This document shows, one piece after another, positions 11,969 through 22,854 of a DNA stretch of 64,000 nt; the stretch's first letter is position 1; each line of letters opens with the position of its first letter. The stretch spans positions 45,574,605 to 45,638,604 of the forward strand of contig CM077643.1 in NCBI GenBank assembly GCA_039707465.1. Reading direction: 5' to 3'. Source of the DNA: Rhabdophis nuchalis (taxonomy: Eukaryota > Chordata > Lepidosauria > Squamata > Natricidae). The notes under the pieces were generated by a model. That model was not told the DNA's origin, searched no databases, and saw nothing but the letters and a program-made list of their open reading frames with translations. The translations under genes and the position numbers were made by a program.

Positions 11969-12126
11969 TATTGCAGGATCCAATCTGGGTGGGTCACCGG
12001 AACCAGAAGTTTTGTCTTCCAAGCTTTCAGACTCATGCTAGCTAGAGAGAAGATGGGCTCACTCCCGAAAGCTCGGAAGACAAAACCTCTGGTCCCAGTG
12101 ACCCACCCAAGTTGGATCCTGCAATA
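11969..12126. mobile_element. long inverted-repeat (foldback) element
   Basis: Two arms of about 58 bp are nearly exact reverse complements: TATTGCAGGATCCAA... at 11969 and ...TTGGATCCTGCAATA ending at 12126. Matching internal blocks are GGGTGGGTCAC/GTGACCCACCC and TTTTGTCTTCC/GGAAGACAAAA. The loop is about 40 bp. The layout is that of a foldback MITE. The superfamily is unknown and there is no coding sequence. Confidence 0.6.
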
Positions 12127-12167
12127 TTATCCTAGGAAACATATATTCACCTTCATTCACCATGTTT

Positions 12168-12382
12168 CAGGGGTGGTATTCAGCTGGTTTGTACCAGTTC
12201 ACTTGAACAGCTAGTACTGAACTGCAGGTGGGTTCTCTCTGGCTCCAAAACATCCTATGTAGCCTTGTTTTCGATGCCGCACACATGCGTGCACACCCCG
12301 CATGCGAGCAAAGTGCCTGCATGGAAGGCGCACATGCTCACAGTTGTGAACCAGTGGTAAACCGAAGTGAATCTGACTGCTG
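12168..12382. mobile_element. hAT-like non-autonomous element, old
   Basis: Left end CAGGGGTGGTATTCAGC and a degenerate right end GTGAATCTGACTGCTG. Flanking 8-mers CCATGTTT and TCATATTT agree at 6 of 8 positions, as expected of an aged target duplication. No coding capacity. Confidence 0.5.
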
Positions 12383-13690
12383 TCATATTTACATGTCTAA
12401 TGCAGAAACACTGGCAAGTATGAAGACATTATGAAAGCATTCCTTCCATGAGGCTTTTTTTTACCTGAGATGCTACCATCAACATTAGGAATGAGTCCTG
12501 TTCCTGAGAAACGATTGGAGAATTCTCCTTTCTTCGGAGTTACAGGCCACCCCAGTGTCTCTGTCATAAACTGAGTGGAGAATTTTGGGAAGCCATTTGG
12601 GCCCAATTTTAATTACTTCTCTTAGGTATGAGAAAATCAGCCTTGCATGTAGCATACTTTCGTAGCTTAAATACATTGATTAATTGATTAATCCAAGGGA
12701 GACTGTGATTCAATGTCTTTCTTGCAAACTCCCCTGAAATGACTAGGAATTGCACAAGAGCATGGAGGTTTTCTTTTTGAGGGAAGGGGAGATGTATGCA
12801 AGAGAAATGCCCCCCCCCCTTGACTGTGCTGCTATCTTTGTCCATTTCTTTTCCACAATAACACATGTATTTTTAAAGAGAGGAATGTGAAAATTCTTTG
12901 GAAACCGGACAAACACCAAAAGGAGGTGGGGGCAGACTAACAGAGCTGCTTCCAGTTCCATGGAGAACTGAGGGATGGAGTGGGAGTAAATGAGCGCCCA
13001 GTGAGCTAAACACCTTTTTTCTCTCTCTCTCTCTCTTTTGGTCAGAAAGTAGTTTTGCAAGAGCAAGTTGGTGTGGGGGAGCGTGGGTGGGAAAGAGCCC
13101 GCCGTGCATGCGTATTTGCTTTTGCCTGAGGCTCTGATCTGGTCTCTCCACCTGCGCTCTCCGGGGAGACGAGGCTTCTGGCAACCTTTCCACCTCGGTT
13201 TTTATTGGTTTCCACTAAGCTGCCCTCTTGGAGGCTTGGGGAGCTCCAGTAATGAAAAACAACAAGTGCTGCATCGTTTTCAGCCTTCTTTTCTCATCCT
13301 CCCCCCCCCCCACCAAGTATGCATGTGTGTTTCTTTTTCATTGGAAGTTTCACTGGAGGTATATTGAGGGACTGAGGACAGCAGGCAAGCAGGGGTAAAA
13401 GGTGGCACGGAGCCTTTGATTCCACTGCAAATGGCAGGTGTAACCTCAGCCTTGCCTGGCAGGCACTCTTTGTGAGCCATGCCCAAACCTCCTACGGATA
13501 ACAAACTTTGCACAGATGTTCCAAGTGCAGCCGAGGACCTGCAGAGAGCCACGGTGTTACTGTTTCCCTAATTAAAGTGGTAAAGCATAGGGCTCATGTT
13601 CCCCAGATGTGTTGGGATGGCAGTTCTACAAGTCATTAGCTTAGGGAAGTCTTTTAAATCATAATTCTGGGGGAAACGGGTGGTTTAAAC
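12383..13690. other. no gene recognised
   Basis: Includes a short (CT)n run at about 13020-13036 and C runs near 12812 and 13303. No supported gene or named repeat. Confidence 0.4.
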
Positions 13691-13757
13691 CAGGGGCCTC
13701 CAACCTTTGCAACTTTAAGTCTGAAGGACTTAAAGTTGCAAAGGTTGGAGACCCCTG
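13691..13757. mobile_element. 67-bp minimal foldback hAT MITE
   Basis: Almost a perfect palindrome. Its arms begin CAGGGGCCTCCAACC and end GGTTGGAGACCCCTG, with only a few bases of loop around GTCTGAAGGAC. It is flanked by GTTTAAAC (13683-13690) and GTTTAAAT (13758-13765), a 7/8 target duplication. It has the same terminal repeats as the 135-bp elements at 19415 and 43557 but lacks their central arm. Confidence 0.85.
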
Positions 13758-13765
13758 GTTTAAAT

Positions 13766-14422
13766 GATGGTGACATTCAACAATCTTTGATATGTCTTGC
13801 AATTTTATCCAGGCCCAAGGAGGAAAGCGCCTAAATCCAGATGAGAGTCTCCGCGCTGAATCTGGCATCTTTAAATAAGGATCATTTCTTTCATTCTTCT
13901 CCCAGGCTATCATCTATGGAATTAGAACAAGATAAACTTCTGCTTCCATTCCAGGCTGGCCTTTGAGGAGCTTAGTTAATATGGTGGATATGGCTTTTTT
14001 CCTCTGTCTGGTTATCTCCAGCATCTGGAATATGTTGCTTCCCTATATGGAAGTTCTATTTGGGTCTAATGGTCAGTAGCCTTCAATTATCAAATGCCCT
14101 TCATCTTTCTACAGCTGCAATTCTAATCACATTTTACACCAACATGTTGTGTATCTCACAACTCATAAATATGTTGGAAATCGATTCCAAATGTAACTCC
14201 TAAACAATAGCCTCTCTCTTTCTTTTCCTGGCTCCTGCAGAAACCTGCCAAAGATGAGCTGCTTTAACAACTAACAGAGGGGTGCCAAGCTCACATGAGA
14301 GCCAAAACTCTTCTTGGGAATCATTTTCAAAGCATGTCCTTCCTTAGCCATTTTGTTGCTTTCATCTGACCTGATCTTTAATTGCCCTTCACTATGTTTC
14401 AGCTGGCTTTCTAGATCCACCA
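13766..14422. other. no gene recognised
   Basis: Unassigned sequence upstream of a SINE. Confidence 0.45.
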
Positions 14423-14436
14423 ATATCTCCTCTGTA

Positions 14437-14787
14437 AAGGTAAAGTTTCCCCTTGCACATGCATGCTAGTCATTCCCAACTCTAGGGGGCAGTGCTCATC
14501 TCTGTTTCAAAGCCGGAGAGCCAGAGCTGTCTGAAGATGTCTCCGTGGTCATGTGGCCGGCATGACTAAAAACTTAAGGGGCACAGAACGTTGTTACCTT
14601 CCCACCAAAGATGGTTCCTATTTTTCTACTTGCATTGCTCCGTGCTTTCAAATTGCTAAGTTGACAGAAGCTGGGGCAAGTAACGGGAGCTCACTCCATT
14701 ATGAGGCAATAGGGATTCGAACCGCTGAACTGCTGACCTTTCTGATCGACAAGCTCAGCATCTCAGCCACTGAGCCACCGCATCCCT
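14437..14787 (-). mobile_element. Sauria SINE (tRNA head, Bov-B-type tail)
   Basis: The minus strand starts with a tRNA-like head having the A-box-like TGGCTCAGTGGC and B-box GGTTCGAATCCC. A body follows, ending in a CTAGAGTTGGGAATGAC segment that resembles the Bov-B LINE 3' end, then an (ACCTTT)-type tail. It is flanked by a perfect 14-bp duplication ATATCTCCTCTGTA (14423-14436 and 14788-14801). The tail suggests mobilisation by RTE/Bov-B machinery. Confidence 0.88.
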
Positions 14788-14819
14788 ATATCTCCTCTGT
14801 ACCTGCCCATTATTATGTT

Positions 14820-15330
14820 TTTATTATTATGTATTGATTACATTTATTTGCCACCCATCTCGTATCAAGCCAACTCTGGGTAGCTACTTAGCCTATTACA
14901 AGGAAGGACTTAGCCTATTATAAGGAAGGACTTAATTAAATAGGGGGGGAAATGAGATAGGAAAAGGGAAGCACATTTTAACAAGGGAGGATATTTTGTA
15001 TTTCAGTTACATATACTACAACAATTACACAGCAGCCTTCAAGGTCTTCGGAAAAGGTGAATGTGGAGAAGAGCATAAAGTTTTAGAAAGGACATGAATA
15101 AATAGCATGGGTCCATGAGGCAATTCCAGGCACAAGAGACAGCAGAAAGCCTGGGTAGGTCATTTCAGGAACCCAACAATGTTTGGATAGCTGAGGGTAG
15201 TAGAGCAGGATGACTGAAGGTCACCAGAAGGCATTCATCAGATCATAAGGGCAGAGAGACAAGCAAGGAGGCGGCCCTGGAGGGTTTTTGAAATGAGATT
15301 ATACTGCTTGGCTTGGCTAAGCCCTGGAAG
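14820..15330 (-). mobile_element. degraded L2/CR1-type LINE 3' end
   Basis: The block TTACATTTATTTGCCACCCATC with CCAACTCTGGGTAGCTAC resembles the 3' UTR terminus of L2-type LINEs read in reverse. The following GAGGCAATTCCAGGC and CCTGGAGGGTTTTTG segments look like eroded coding remnants. Divergence is high and the assignment weak. Confidence 0.35.
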
Positions 15331-15374
15331 AAAGTGAATGAGGAAATTTATATTATATTGTATTTGCATAAGGC

Positions 15375-15611
15375 CAGTAGTGAAATTCAATTGTTTTTTT
15401 TACTACCGGTTCTGTGGGCATGCCATGATGGGCGTGGAGTGATGTGATGGGTGTGGCTTGGTAGGCGTGATAGGGGAAAGAGACTGCAAAATCCCCATTC
15501 CCTCCCATCTGGGGCCAGCCAGAGGTGGCACTTTCCGGTTCTCCGAACTCCTCAAAAACTTCCGCTACTGGTTCTCCAGAACCTGTCAGAACCTGCTGGA
15601 TTTCACCCCTG
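15375..15611. mobile_element. hAT non-autonomous element
   Basis: Ends CAGTAGTGAAATTCAATTG and CTGGATTTCACCCCTG with a perfect 8-bp duplication CATAAGGC (15367-15374 and 15612-15619). The body contains TACTACCGGTTCTGTGGGC and GTGTGGCTTGG, shared with the fragment at 2341. Non-coding. Confidence 0.85.
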
Positions 15612-15654
15612 CATAAGGCATAGCTCACCTTTTTCTCAAAGGTAGCTTTATATG

Positions 15655-15830
15655 GATACTTTCATTCATTTTATTCCCATAATAAACCTGCAAGATAGGT
15701 TGCCTGAGACATAATGACTAGCCAATGTCACCCAATGAGCTTCCTATGACCGAGGGCAGACTGGAACCTGCCTCTCCTGGGCCTTGTCCAACACCACAAG
15801 CACTAATCACACTGGCTTTCTGGAGCATTG
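15655..15830 (-). mobile_element. MIR-like CORE-SINE relic
   Basis: In reverse complement it has a tRNA-like head, a segment close to the CORE motif (CATTGGGTGACATTGGC) and a TAAAATG-type tail. It is eroded and has no intact internal promoter. Confidence 0.5.
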
Positions 15831-17934
15831 AGACCACTGCCTAACTTGTCGCCAGTCTTTGAGGAGAAAGAACCCACACATTGTATTCATACTTACTAAT
15901 ACATAAGAACAAAACCCACAAGCAGATCTCCTGCAAGTTGTGCAAGGGTCCAATCACTTTTATGGCTTGTTTTTTGAAAGAGGTCTTCTGACCAACCCTT
16001 GATGAAGGAGGATTCCTAGCTGTGGATAATGCTTACAGCATGGAGAATACAGCAAGGGCCACTGGGTCCCTCAAACTTCCTTCCAGCCTCTTCTCATTTT
16101 ACTTGGAGCAAACTCTACCCATCGTAGAGACATTTTGGACCTCACCTGCTATCATTTAAGGAGGAAAAGTCAAACCCCAAACATCCATTTGGCTTCCAAT
16201 TCATATTTAACTCTTTTCTTAAGATGTCATAATTGCCAGATATGATCTTCAAAGAGTCCTCCAAGCTTTGAAGGGAGATAAAGTGCTTTCCCAGTCACTT
16301 TTTTTCCCCTTCCAAAATGTTAATACTTTTCAACCCGAGGGCTAGCGGCAAGAGAGGGTTAAAATAAAGGAATAAAACAGAGAAACAAACCCTCTGGGCT
16401 CAGCATTGTTCCCCAACCCCCAAAGAAAACCTTTAAGCTTCTTTTCAAATGCATTGTGCTCTCCCTCTCCCTCTCCCCCCTTCTCCCTCTCCTTCTCCCT
16501 CTCCCTTTCCTTAGAACATTTCATACGGTTAGCAAGTCAGGTGCACCTTTCCTGATGGGTGGGAGCAAATTTAAGGTAGCTGACCAGCCTGTTTGTGGGG
16601 GACTGCTCTTCCTGCTGTCTGCAGGATGGATGACAGACCCAGCCTCAACACCGATTGCTCTGTTCCTAAGGCTCAATTTTTAAGACGTTTGAAAAGTTTG
16701 AAGTATATGTAGAACATCCTGCTCTCTCTGTCCTTCAGTCACCATAATCAGTTCATAGCCTTGATGACTATCTAATAGATCTGTCCCAGGAAGTGTATCT
16801 CTATTTGGTTTGGATCACCCTTCCTCAATGGGGTGGCCTTCAGAGTTTCTAGGACTGCAAATCCCAGAATTCCTACCCAGACAATGGGAAGCCATCACAT
16901 TGGGCAAGGGTCATGGACACTTGATGGAAGCGGGGTTAGAAAGAGCACTTTAAAAAGATGAACAGCAACAAGAGGGAAGTCAGGTGAGCAGATCTTTTAA
17001 AAAGTGGTCAACGTTTACAGGATACAACTCATCTAAGGCTTGTCTGCACTTAGGTCTAGAAAATTGGATTGATGTAAACCATGTAAACCATGAGTTAGCA
17101 ATCTCAGCTGTGAGGCTGTTGCAGTCCTATATTCAAGGATGGAGGATTTAGGAGGGTCTGCTGTCAATCAAAAAAAAAAGCATTCTCCAAATGGATGGGG
17201 AAATCGAGTGTCCTTCAGATGTTTTTGGACTGCCAGCCAGTAGAATCCAGTAGAGAACTGCCCTAATGCCACTTGCTGGGATAGTCCATTGGAATAGGAA
17301 GAGCTTCTTTCAGTGGTTACCCTGGCCCTTATCCACCAGTCTCGAGATTGTAGATCCATATGCAGTTAACCTCTATTAAATACTTTGGGGGGGGGTTTAT
17401 TTTTTTAAAAAATGGATTTTTTAAAAAAAAGCAAACACCCTCCCATAGTTGATCACAAGTACATACATGCATGGTAGCAGGACCAGAAAAACAAACTACA
17501 AGATAGGCCAACTGCGACCATTCCCTGCCAAAGTCTGGGATGTCACAAAAAGCTCTGTTTACAGAGGTGTGGCTAATCAGTCAAAGTAACAATTAAATCC
17601 AGCTATGTTCCTTTAAAAAACAAGTCCTAAAAACTCAAGTAAGAGAGGTGGGTAAAGGGAAGGTTATATGGAGATGGAGCAGAGAAACCCGATCATTCCC
17701 CAAATTACACCTACAAAAGGTTGGGGGACAGGCCAGTCAGGATAGGTGGCAATTAAGACAATTTTGAAAACAGTGGGGGAGGTGGGGAGGCTGTGGGGAG
17801 GGAACGACTCCATATTCTTTCAACTGCCTGAAGGAAAAGCCAGGACATTGATAAGCTCCACAACCCCAGCATGGTCCTCTCTGGATAGTAACAAGAAATG
17901 ATAATAATAATAATAATTTTATAAAATCTATTGG
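15831..17934. other. BMP4 downstream flank, no gene recognised
   Basis: Largely free of recognisable mobile elements. Contains a C/T-rich tract (about 16459-16511), an A10 run near 17170 and a (AAT)n run at 17898-17914. A weak trace of the GGACTGCAAATCCCAGAATTCC dispersed-repeat motif lies near 16853. Confidence 0.45.
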
Positions 17935-18252
17935 CTTTACCTTTAAAATAATGACTCGTTTTATTTTTATTTTTTTTTATATTTTAATATGTCGTTATAA
18001 ATATATCTTGCCAAAATATATGATTATTATTGTCAAAACATTTGCACATAAATAAGGTCAAGGAGAACGGATCAAGGGAGTTTGTTACTGCGAGAAAGAG
18101 GCTGATCAGGTTTGGCTTCCTCTGTGAAATCAAAGGCCATTCCCCCCACCCACCCCCTCCCTTCATCCCAGGCACATTTTGGCCAGACTGGCTGGGAGGT
18201 GGCAAGTGGAAGAGACAGGGAGAACTCGTTCCCCCCCCCCACCTCCCATCCT
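17935..18252 (-). other. BMP4: BMP4 3' UTR
   Basis: Starts right after the stop codon and runs about 315 nt. The distal 130 nt (about 18062-17935) are AT-rich: CCTTGACCTTATTTATGTGC, GCAAATGTTTTGAC, CATATATTTTGGCAAGATAT and then TAAAACGAGTCATTATTTTA. From memory this closely follows the mammalian BMP4 3' UTR end, which suggests strong conservation. The cleavage site is inferred to lie near 17935-17945. Confidence 0.75.
17960..17965 (-). terminator. BMP4: BMP4 polyadenylation signal AATAAA
   Basis: Canonical AATAAA on the minus strand, followed by CGAGTCATTATTTTAAAGG. It sits in the conserved distal 3' UTR about 290 nt after the stop codon. A further AATAAA-like A/T run lies just upstream. Confidence 0.7.
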
Positions 18253-19130
18253 TTAACGACAGCCGCATCCCTCTACCACCATTTCCTGGTAGTTCTTGAG
18301 AACAACTTTATCGTACTCATCCAAATAGAGCATAGAGATGGCACTCAGCTCTGTGGGGACACAACAGGCTTTGGGAATGCTGGAGTTGACGGAATTCACC
18401 AGAGTCTGCACAATGGCATGGTTAGTAGAGTTGAGGTGGTCAGCCAAAGGGAAGGGGCAATCCCCGTGGCAATAGAACGCTTGGTAGCCTGGGGGGGCCA
18501 CAATCCAGTCATTCCAGCCCACGTCGCTGAAATCCACGTACAGGGCATGGCGGCGACAATTCTTCTTGCTCTTGCGTTGCCGCTGGTGCGGATGCTTAGG
18601 GCTGCGTTTGGTCCTCCGGGTGAGCAGAGACTGGCCCCTGCCATCGTGGCTGAAGGTGACCAGGAGAGGCCGGAGGTGAGCCCATTCAGCATCCTCCAGA
18701 CGGTCTCCTTGAGGTAAAGAGCGGCTAATCCGGACATGTTTGCCCTGGTGAGTCTGCATGGGGTAGAGGTGGACGACCTCTACTGCCAGCCCGTGGTTGG
18801 GCTGGCCACCTGCGGTCCATCGGATGACTGCGGGGCTCACATCAAAGCTTTCCCAGCGGCTCACATTGTGATGCACCAGGCGTGTGTCCAGCAGTCTGGT
18901 GACCAAGTCCCCCCCTTGCAGGGGCTTCATCACCTCATAAATGTTGATCCGGTGGAAGCCATTCTCCCAAGCCACTGTGGTCACCATGGCCTCCTCTTCA
19001 TTGATTTGCTGCCGAAAGAGTCTCAGCTCTGCAGAAGAGATGGGCTCGGTGGGCGGCACACTGCTGAGGTTGAAAAAGAAGTGGAAGCGAGTGGGTTGAT
19101 TCCATGGGTTGGCCACATGTTCCAGGTGTT
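18253..19130 (-). CDS. BMP4: bone morphogenetic protein 4, last coding exon
   Basis: Encodes residues 145-436 of the secreted TGF-beta-family ligand BMP4, which signals through BMP type I/II serine-threonine kinase receptors in axis, limb, craniofacial and tooth development. A CCTCCAG acceptor precedes 19130; the first two bases (AA) complete the split codon for Glu145. The exon holds the rest of the latency prodomain, an upstream proprotein-convertase site (RISR, 278-281) and the main furin site RRTKR (316-320). The mature ligand covers 321-436 (116 residues, the same as human) with seven cysteines at 336, 365, 369, 400, 401, 433 and 435. Asn-linked sites NVS (233), NST (378) and NSS (393) are visible. 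[11 protein letters not shown] and [15 protein letters not shown] favour BMP4 over BMP2. Stop TAA is at 18255-18253. No damage is visible. Confidence 0.97.
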
Positions 19131-19355
19131 CTGGAGGAAGGAAGAGACAGAGAGAAAGAGAGACGCACAAAGGGGAAGAGGTTAGGAGGATGCACCAAGG
19201 AGAAGATGCAGTTTCACAATAATAGACATTATATTAGCAACAGGATGACACCATGGGGGTATGATTTCCCTGCTGTTGTGCACCAAGATGGAAAGGATGC
19301 CCCCTCCCTTGAAGAAAATTATCCATGCCCCCCATTTTCATGATTTTCATTTGCT

Positions 19356-19678
19356 TTAACAGAATAAGAGAGTCGGAAGGGATCTTGGAGGTCTTCTTCT
19401 TCAACCCCCTACACCAAGGGTCTCCAACCTTTGCAACCTTAAGTCTGAAGGACTTCAACTCCCAGACTTCTCCAGCCAGCTTTGCTGGCTGGAGAAGTCT
19501 GGGAGCTGAAGTCCTTCAGACTTAAAGTTGCAAAGGTTGGAGACCCCTGCCCTACACCATTTCAGACAAATGGTTGTCCAATTTCTTTTTTAAAACTTCC
19601 AGCATTGGAGCACTCACAACTTCTGGAGACAAGATGTTCCACTGATTAATTGTTCTAACTGTCAGGAAATGCCAAGCC
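19356..19678 (-). mobile_element. CR1 LINE 3' end, split by a MITE
   Basis: In reverse complement: CATTTCCTGACAGTTAGAAC, CAGTGGAACATCTTGTCTCC and the 3' terminus AAGATCCCTTCCGACTCT. These match the other CR1 3' ends in this window. It is interrupted at 19415-19549 by a foldback hAT. The insertion lies in the BMP4 intron, antisense relative to neither splice site. Confidence 0.8.
19415..19549. mobile_element. 135-bp foldback hAT MITE in BMP4 intron
   Basis: Arms CAAGGGTCTCCAACCTTTGC and GCAAAGGTTGGAGACCCCTG, plus an inner arm CAGACTTCTCCAGCCAGC and its complement, folding into one long hairpin. The perfect 8-bp duplication is CCCTACAC (19407-19414 and 19550-19557). Sister of 43557-43691. Confidence 0.9.
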
Positions 19679-20976
19679 ACTGCCCATGATACATGTTAGG
19701 GGTATCCCATGGGGTTTGCCAACAAGGCAAGTAAGACATGGGAAAGTCCTGCTGAGATTTAACATTTCAGCATAGGGTAGCCTTCTCAGCTGGATCTGAA
19801 ACATGATTTCCTGGGAAATGAAGCCAACAAAAAGACGATTTCAAGCTATATTTCAATGAATGTTTAGTTGGAACTTAGTCTCGGTGAAATCAGTGGGGCT
19901 TCTATCAGCGTTATCATGCAGCAGCCAGGATTCCCCAAGTGGATACAGAGGCAAAATGTTGGATCCTCCAAACCAGACAAACTTGCCTAAACAAGCCTTG
20001 CAGCATCCTTTGCTTTGGTCCTACCTCGGTAACAATCTGCAGGGGTGCTGCCAAAGTTCAGCCAGGGTGCCTAGTCATGCCCTCTGGCCAAGCCTATGTG
20101 CGCATATCCCTTGTCCTAATTGTATCATAATGCACTCTTGTATTTATAGAATGCCAGGCACGTGCCCAGCCCATCAAAAGAAAAGCGGACTGTGCCCCAT
20201 GGAGGGTGGGGGAGAAGAAAAATGAGAAATCGTGTCACATCTTTGGGAAACAACAAAAGTGTAACCCTTCCCAGGACTGCTTCAACCCCCACACCTCTGC
20301 CGATCTTTTGAAATAAGCTCTTCTCGCGATCCCTAAATTTCAAGGGTTTTTTCAGAAGCTACAGTAAGAGACAGATGCAGCTCCTGGGATGGGGATCGGA
20401 TAAGATTAAATAGATCTCTTCTGAAAGGCAAAATCGGATTGCAACAAAATATTTCTCTAATGAAAGAAGCAGACTTCTTTTTAAAAACTCCATGTGGGTT
20501 TCCTTTTTAATTCTTTGAAATAGATTCACTTACAGGACACACCAGTTAGTTCACCAAATCCAGACTCGCAAAAATACAATCCTGAACAAGCAAATGAATA
20601 CCGTTAATTTCATTAGGGAGTAGGAGACCGGAGAAAAAACTCATGCTAGGAAATATTTGGGGGTCCAATTATAACACCCCTCCTCTCTTTCTAGTCATTC
20701 ACATTGGTCATTTTTTTTAAAAAAGGAGAATGTATGGACACACACACACACACCCAAAAACAACAACGAATAAGTGGAAAGAGTTTTATCTAAAGTTGGT
20801 ATGGAGGGCAACAATAATTCCTACATAACCTCCTAAGGAGCAGGGATGGGGGAGCGGGTAACAATCCATTGCAACCAGCGTGAAATCTGGAATCTCGCTG
20901 CTGTGATCTGATGGAATATGTTCTTAGAGCTCCATGTGCAGGATGTGAGTGCTGACACTCTCACTTTGTCTCTTGC

Positions 20977-20983
20977 ACACACA

Positions 20984-21063
<80 letters not shown>
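20977..21063. repeat. compound (CA)n(GA)n microsatellite
   Basis: About 12 CA units followed by about 31 GA units, in the BMP4 intron. Likely length-polymorphic. Confidence 0.95.
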
Positions 21064-21066
<3 letters not shown>

Positions 21067-21803
21067 TGCTCTACCCAAGCTACGAAACCAATGATAATTA
21101 TTCGGTAATCGGAATAATTGCTATTTTTATTACTATGCCAATTCTATCTGGATGCATTCTGCATTCTGCAATGTGCAAGGCTGCCTTTTCATATATTTCC
21201 ATTTCTTATTGAAGCCTCAGGCACCTTCTGCTAACTGCTAAGACAGCAGGACAACCACCGCAGGCTGTTATTTCCTAGTCAAAATGCCTTTGTTTTAAAA
21301 AACAAAATCAGGAACAGTGCATTAAATATCCCGCAAAGCAACCCCTCCCTTTTTCTGGAGACTGCTAAATAGGAAGAAATGAAAGGAAGTGGGACCCTCA
21401 CCCTATGCCCTCCCTTCCCCAGGACAGTCCCATCCACAATCTAGAATATATCTCTGGAAAAAGCAAACTTTCAGTTTAAATCTACCGCATCCCAAATGCA
21501 AATTGCTAAGAAAGATAGCAAACTATCAGGAGAAGGCAGGGGAGTAAATACATCTGCCTACCTGCCCCTCCAATCAAATTCCCAGGTGAGGAAGCTTCCA
21601 AAAAGCTTCTTTCTGCAGCCTACTTTTGCTCTGCTAGTCCATCGGGTTTGGGGGAGCTTGTAAGGGATTGTTTTAGCTGCTGCTTTGATCACATTCTTCC
21701 CCACCACCACCAACACCACCTTATTACTCGGAAGAGGCAATCCTGCAATCCCACTGCTTCTCCCTTTAACGAAACCCGCCTAAATCCTTATCTTGCAACA
21801 CAC

Positions 21804-22236
21804 CTTCATGGTGAAAGCTTCTCACAGTGTTGGCGCGGCTGGTCGATTTCTCGGGATATTGGAGGTTGAGATCTTGGAGATTTTCCTCCTCGTCCCCAGA
21901 CTGGAGGCGATAGAGATCCATCATGTAAGAGGGGATGATGGCTGTTTTGCTGGGCTGTGGCCGCCGGCGCAGCCCAAACATCTGGAGGAGGGTGGCCTCG
22001 AACCCACGCAAGAGTTCATGGTTTGGGAACAGGCGGTGTGCAGTTCCCGAGGCTCCGTCTCCGTCTCCTCCTCCTCCACCACCTCCTCGTTGCTGCTGCT
22101 GCTGCTGCTGATGATGCAAACCCGCAGCCACCTTCTTCTTCCCAGTCTCAGCAGGTATCAAACTGGCCCGGTTGGAACCTCCTAGGATCACTTGGCACAA
22201 TAGAATGACCATCAGCATTCGGCTACCAGGCGTCAT
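21804..22236 (-). CDS. BMP4: bone morphogenetic protein 4, first coding exon
   Basis: Encodes residues 1-144 and the first base of codon 145. ATG at 22236-22234, just inside a CCCCCAG acceptor (exon starts 22243), gives [20 protein letters not shown], a typical secretory signal peptide. The prodomain follows, with conserved [20 protein letters not shown] (73-92), [14 protein letters not shown] (101-114) and [12 protein letters not shown] (133-144). Between residues 41 and 64 lies an insertion not found in mammalian BMP4 as I know it: HH, Q7, R, G7 and a D/G-rich stretch. This explains most of the 436 residues against 408 in human. The donor is GAAG|GTGTGT at 21804/21803. Prodomain length change should not alter the mature ligand but could affect folding, latency or secretion. 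Confidence 0.96.
22062..22110 (-). repeat. BMP4: CAG and GGN codon runs in BMP4 prodomain
   Basis: On the coding strand, (CAG)6CAA encodes Q7 (about 22110-22090). After one arginine codon, a run of GGN codons encodes G7, followed by GDGDG-type codons. Near-pure CAG repeats are prone to slippage, so the length may vary between individuals or species. Confidence 0.9.
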
Positions 22237-22379
22237 GGTGTCTCTGGGGGGGGGGGGTTGTTGGAAGTGTAGAGGGGAGGGCAGGAAGCAGGGAAGGGAG
22301 GGAGGAGAAAAGGAATCAGAGCAAGCAAACAAGGTTGGTGAAAAAAATAATTATATATATATAATATAAAACCTCAGAA

Positions 22380-22501
<122 letters not shown>

Positions 22502-22854
22502 CTATCCTTTTGGGGGGGAGGGGAATGCAGACCACAGCTTTTTTTTTTTTTAAGAAAAGAAGTGGCTACTAAAACTTTGGGAAGAATGCCTTTATGCCCC
22601 CCCCCCAAATCAAATGAATTCCCACCTCTCTTTCTTTTTTTCACTCTTCTGTTTCTATCGGACTATGCGGGCTAAAAACGCGATTGTCCTGGAAGTAGTT
22701 CTCTAGGGGACGCTTCCATTCAAACCCATCTCCGTGGAAGGACTGTTCCACCCCACCCCTCATCACCCCCACCCCAGCCACCCCCACCCCAGGTAAAAAA
22801 AAAAATCAAGATACTCCTCGGTCGGACTTTTGCAATGCGGAGAGGGGAGAAAAA

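Larger units (their letters stand above)
19131..21803 (-). other. BMP4: BMP4 intron between coding exons
   Basis: 2673 bp with GTGTGT donor (21803 down) and TCCTTCCTCCAG acceptor. It splits a codon after its first base, which is the position expected for the BMP2/4 coding intron. Contents are a CR1 relic with an inserted MITE (19356-19678), a (CA)n near 20741-20752 and a (CA)n(GA)n at 20977-21063. The rest has no named repeat and could hold regulatory sequence. Confidence 0.9.

Noticed and set aside
18736..19185. 149-codon open frame antisense to the BMP4 exon
   Set aside because: A shadow of the conserved BMP4 coding sequence; no independent domain or splice context.
18253..22236. Assignment as BMP2 instead of BMP4
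   Set aside because: Mature N-terminus SPKH with an NCRR cysteine, [21 protein letters not shown] and [14 protein letters not shown] are BMP4-type. The signal peptide and prodomain also follow BMP4.
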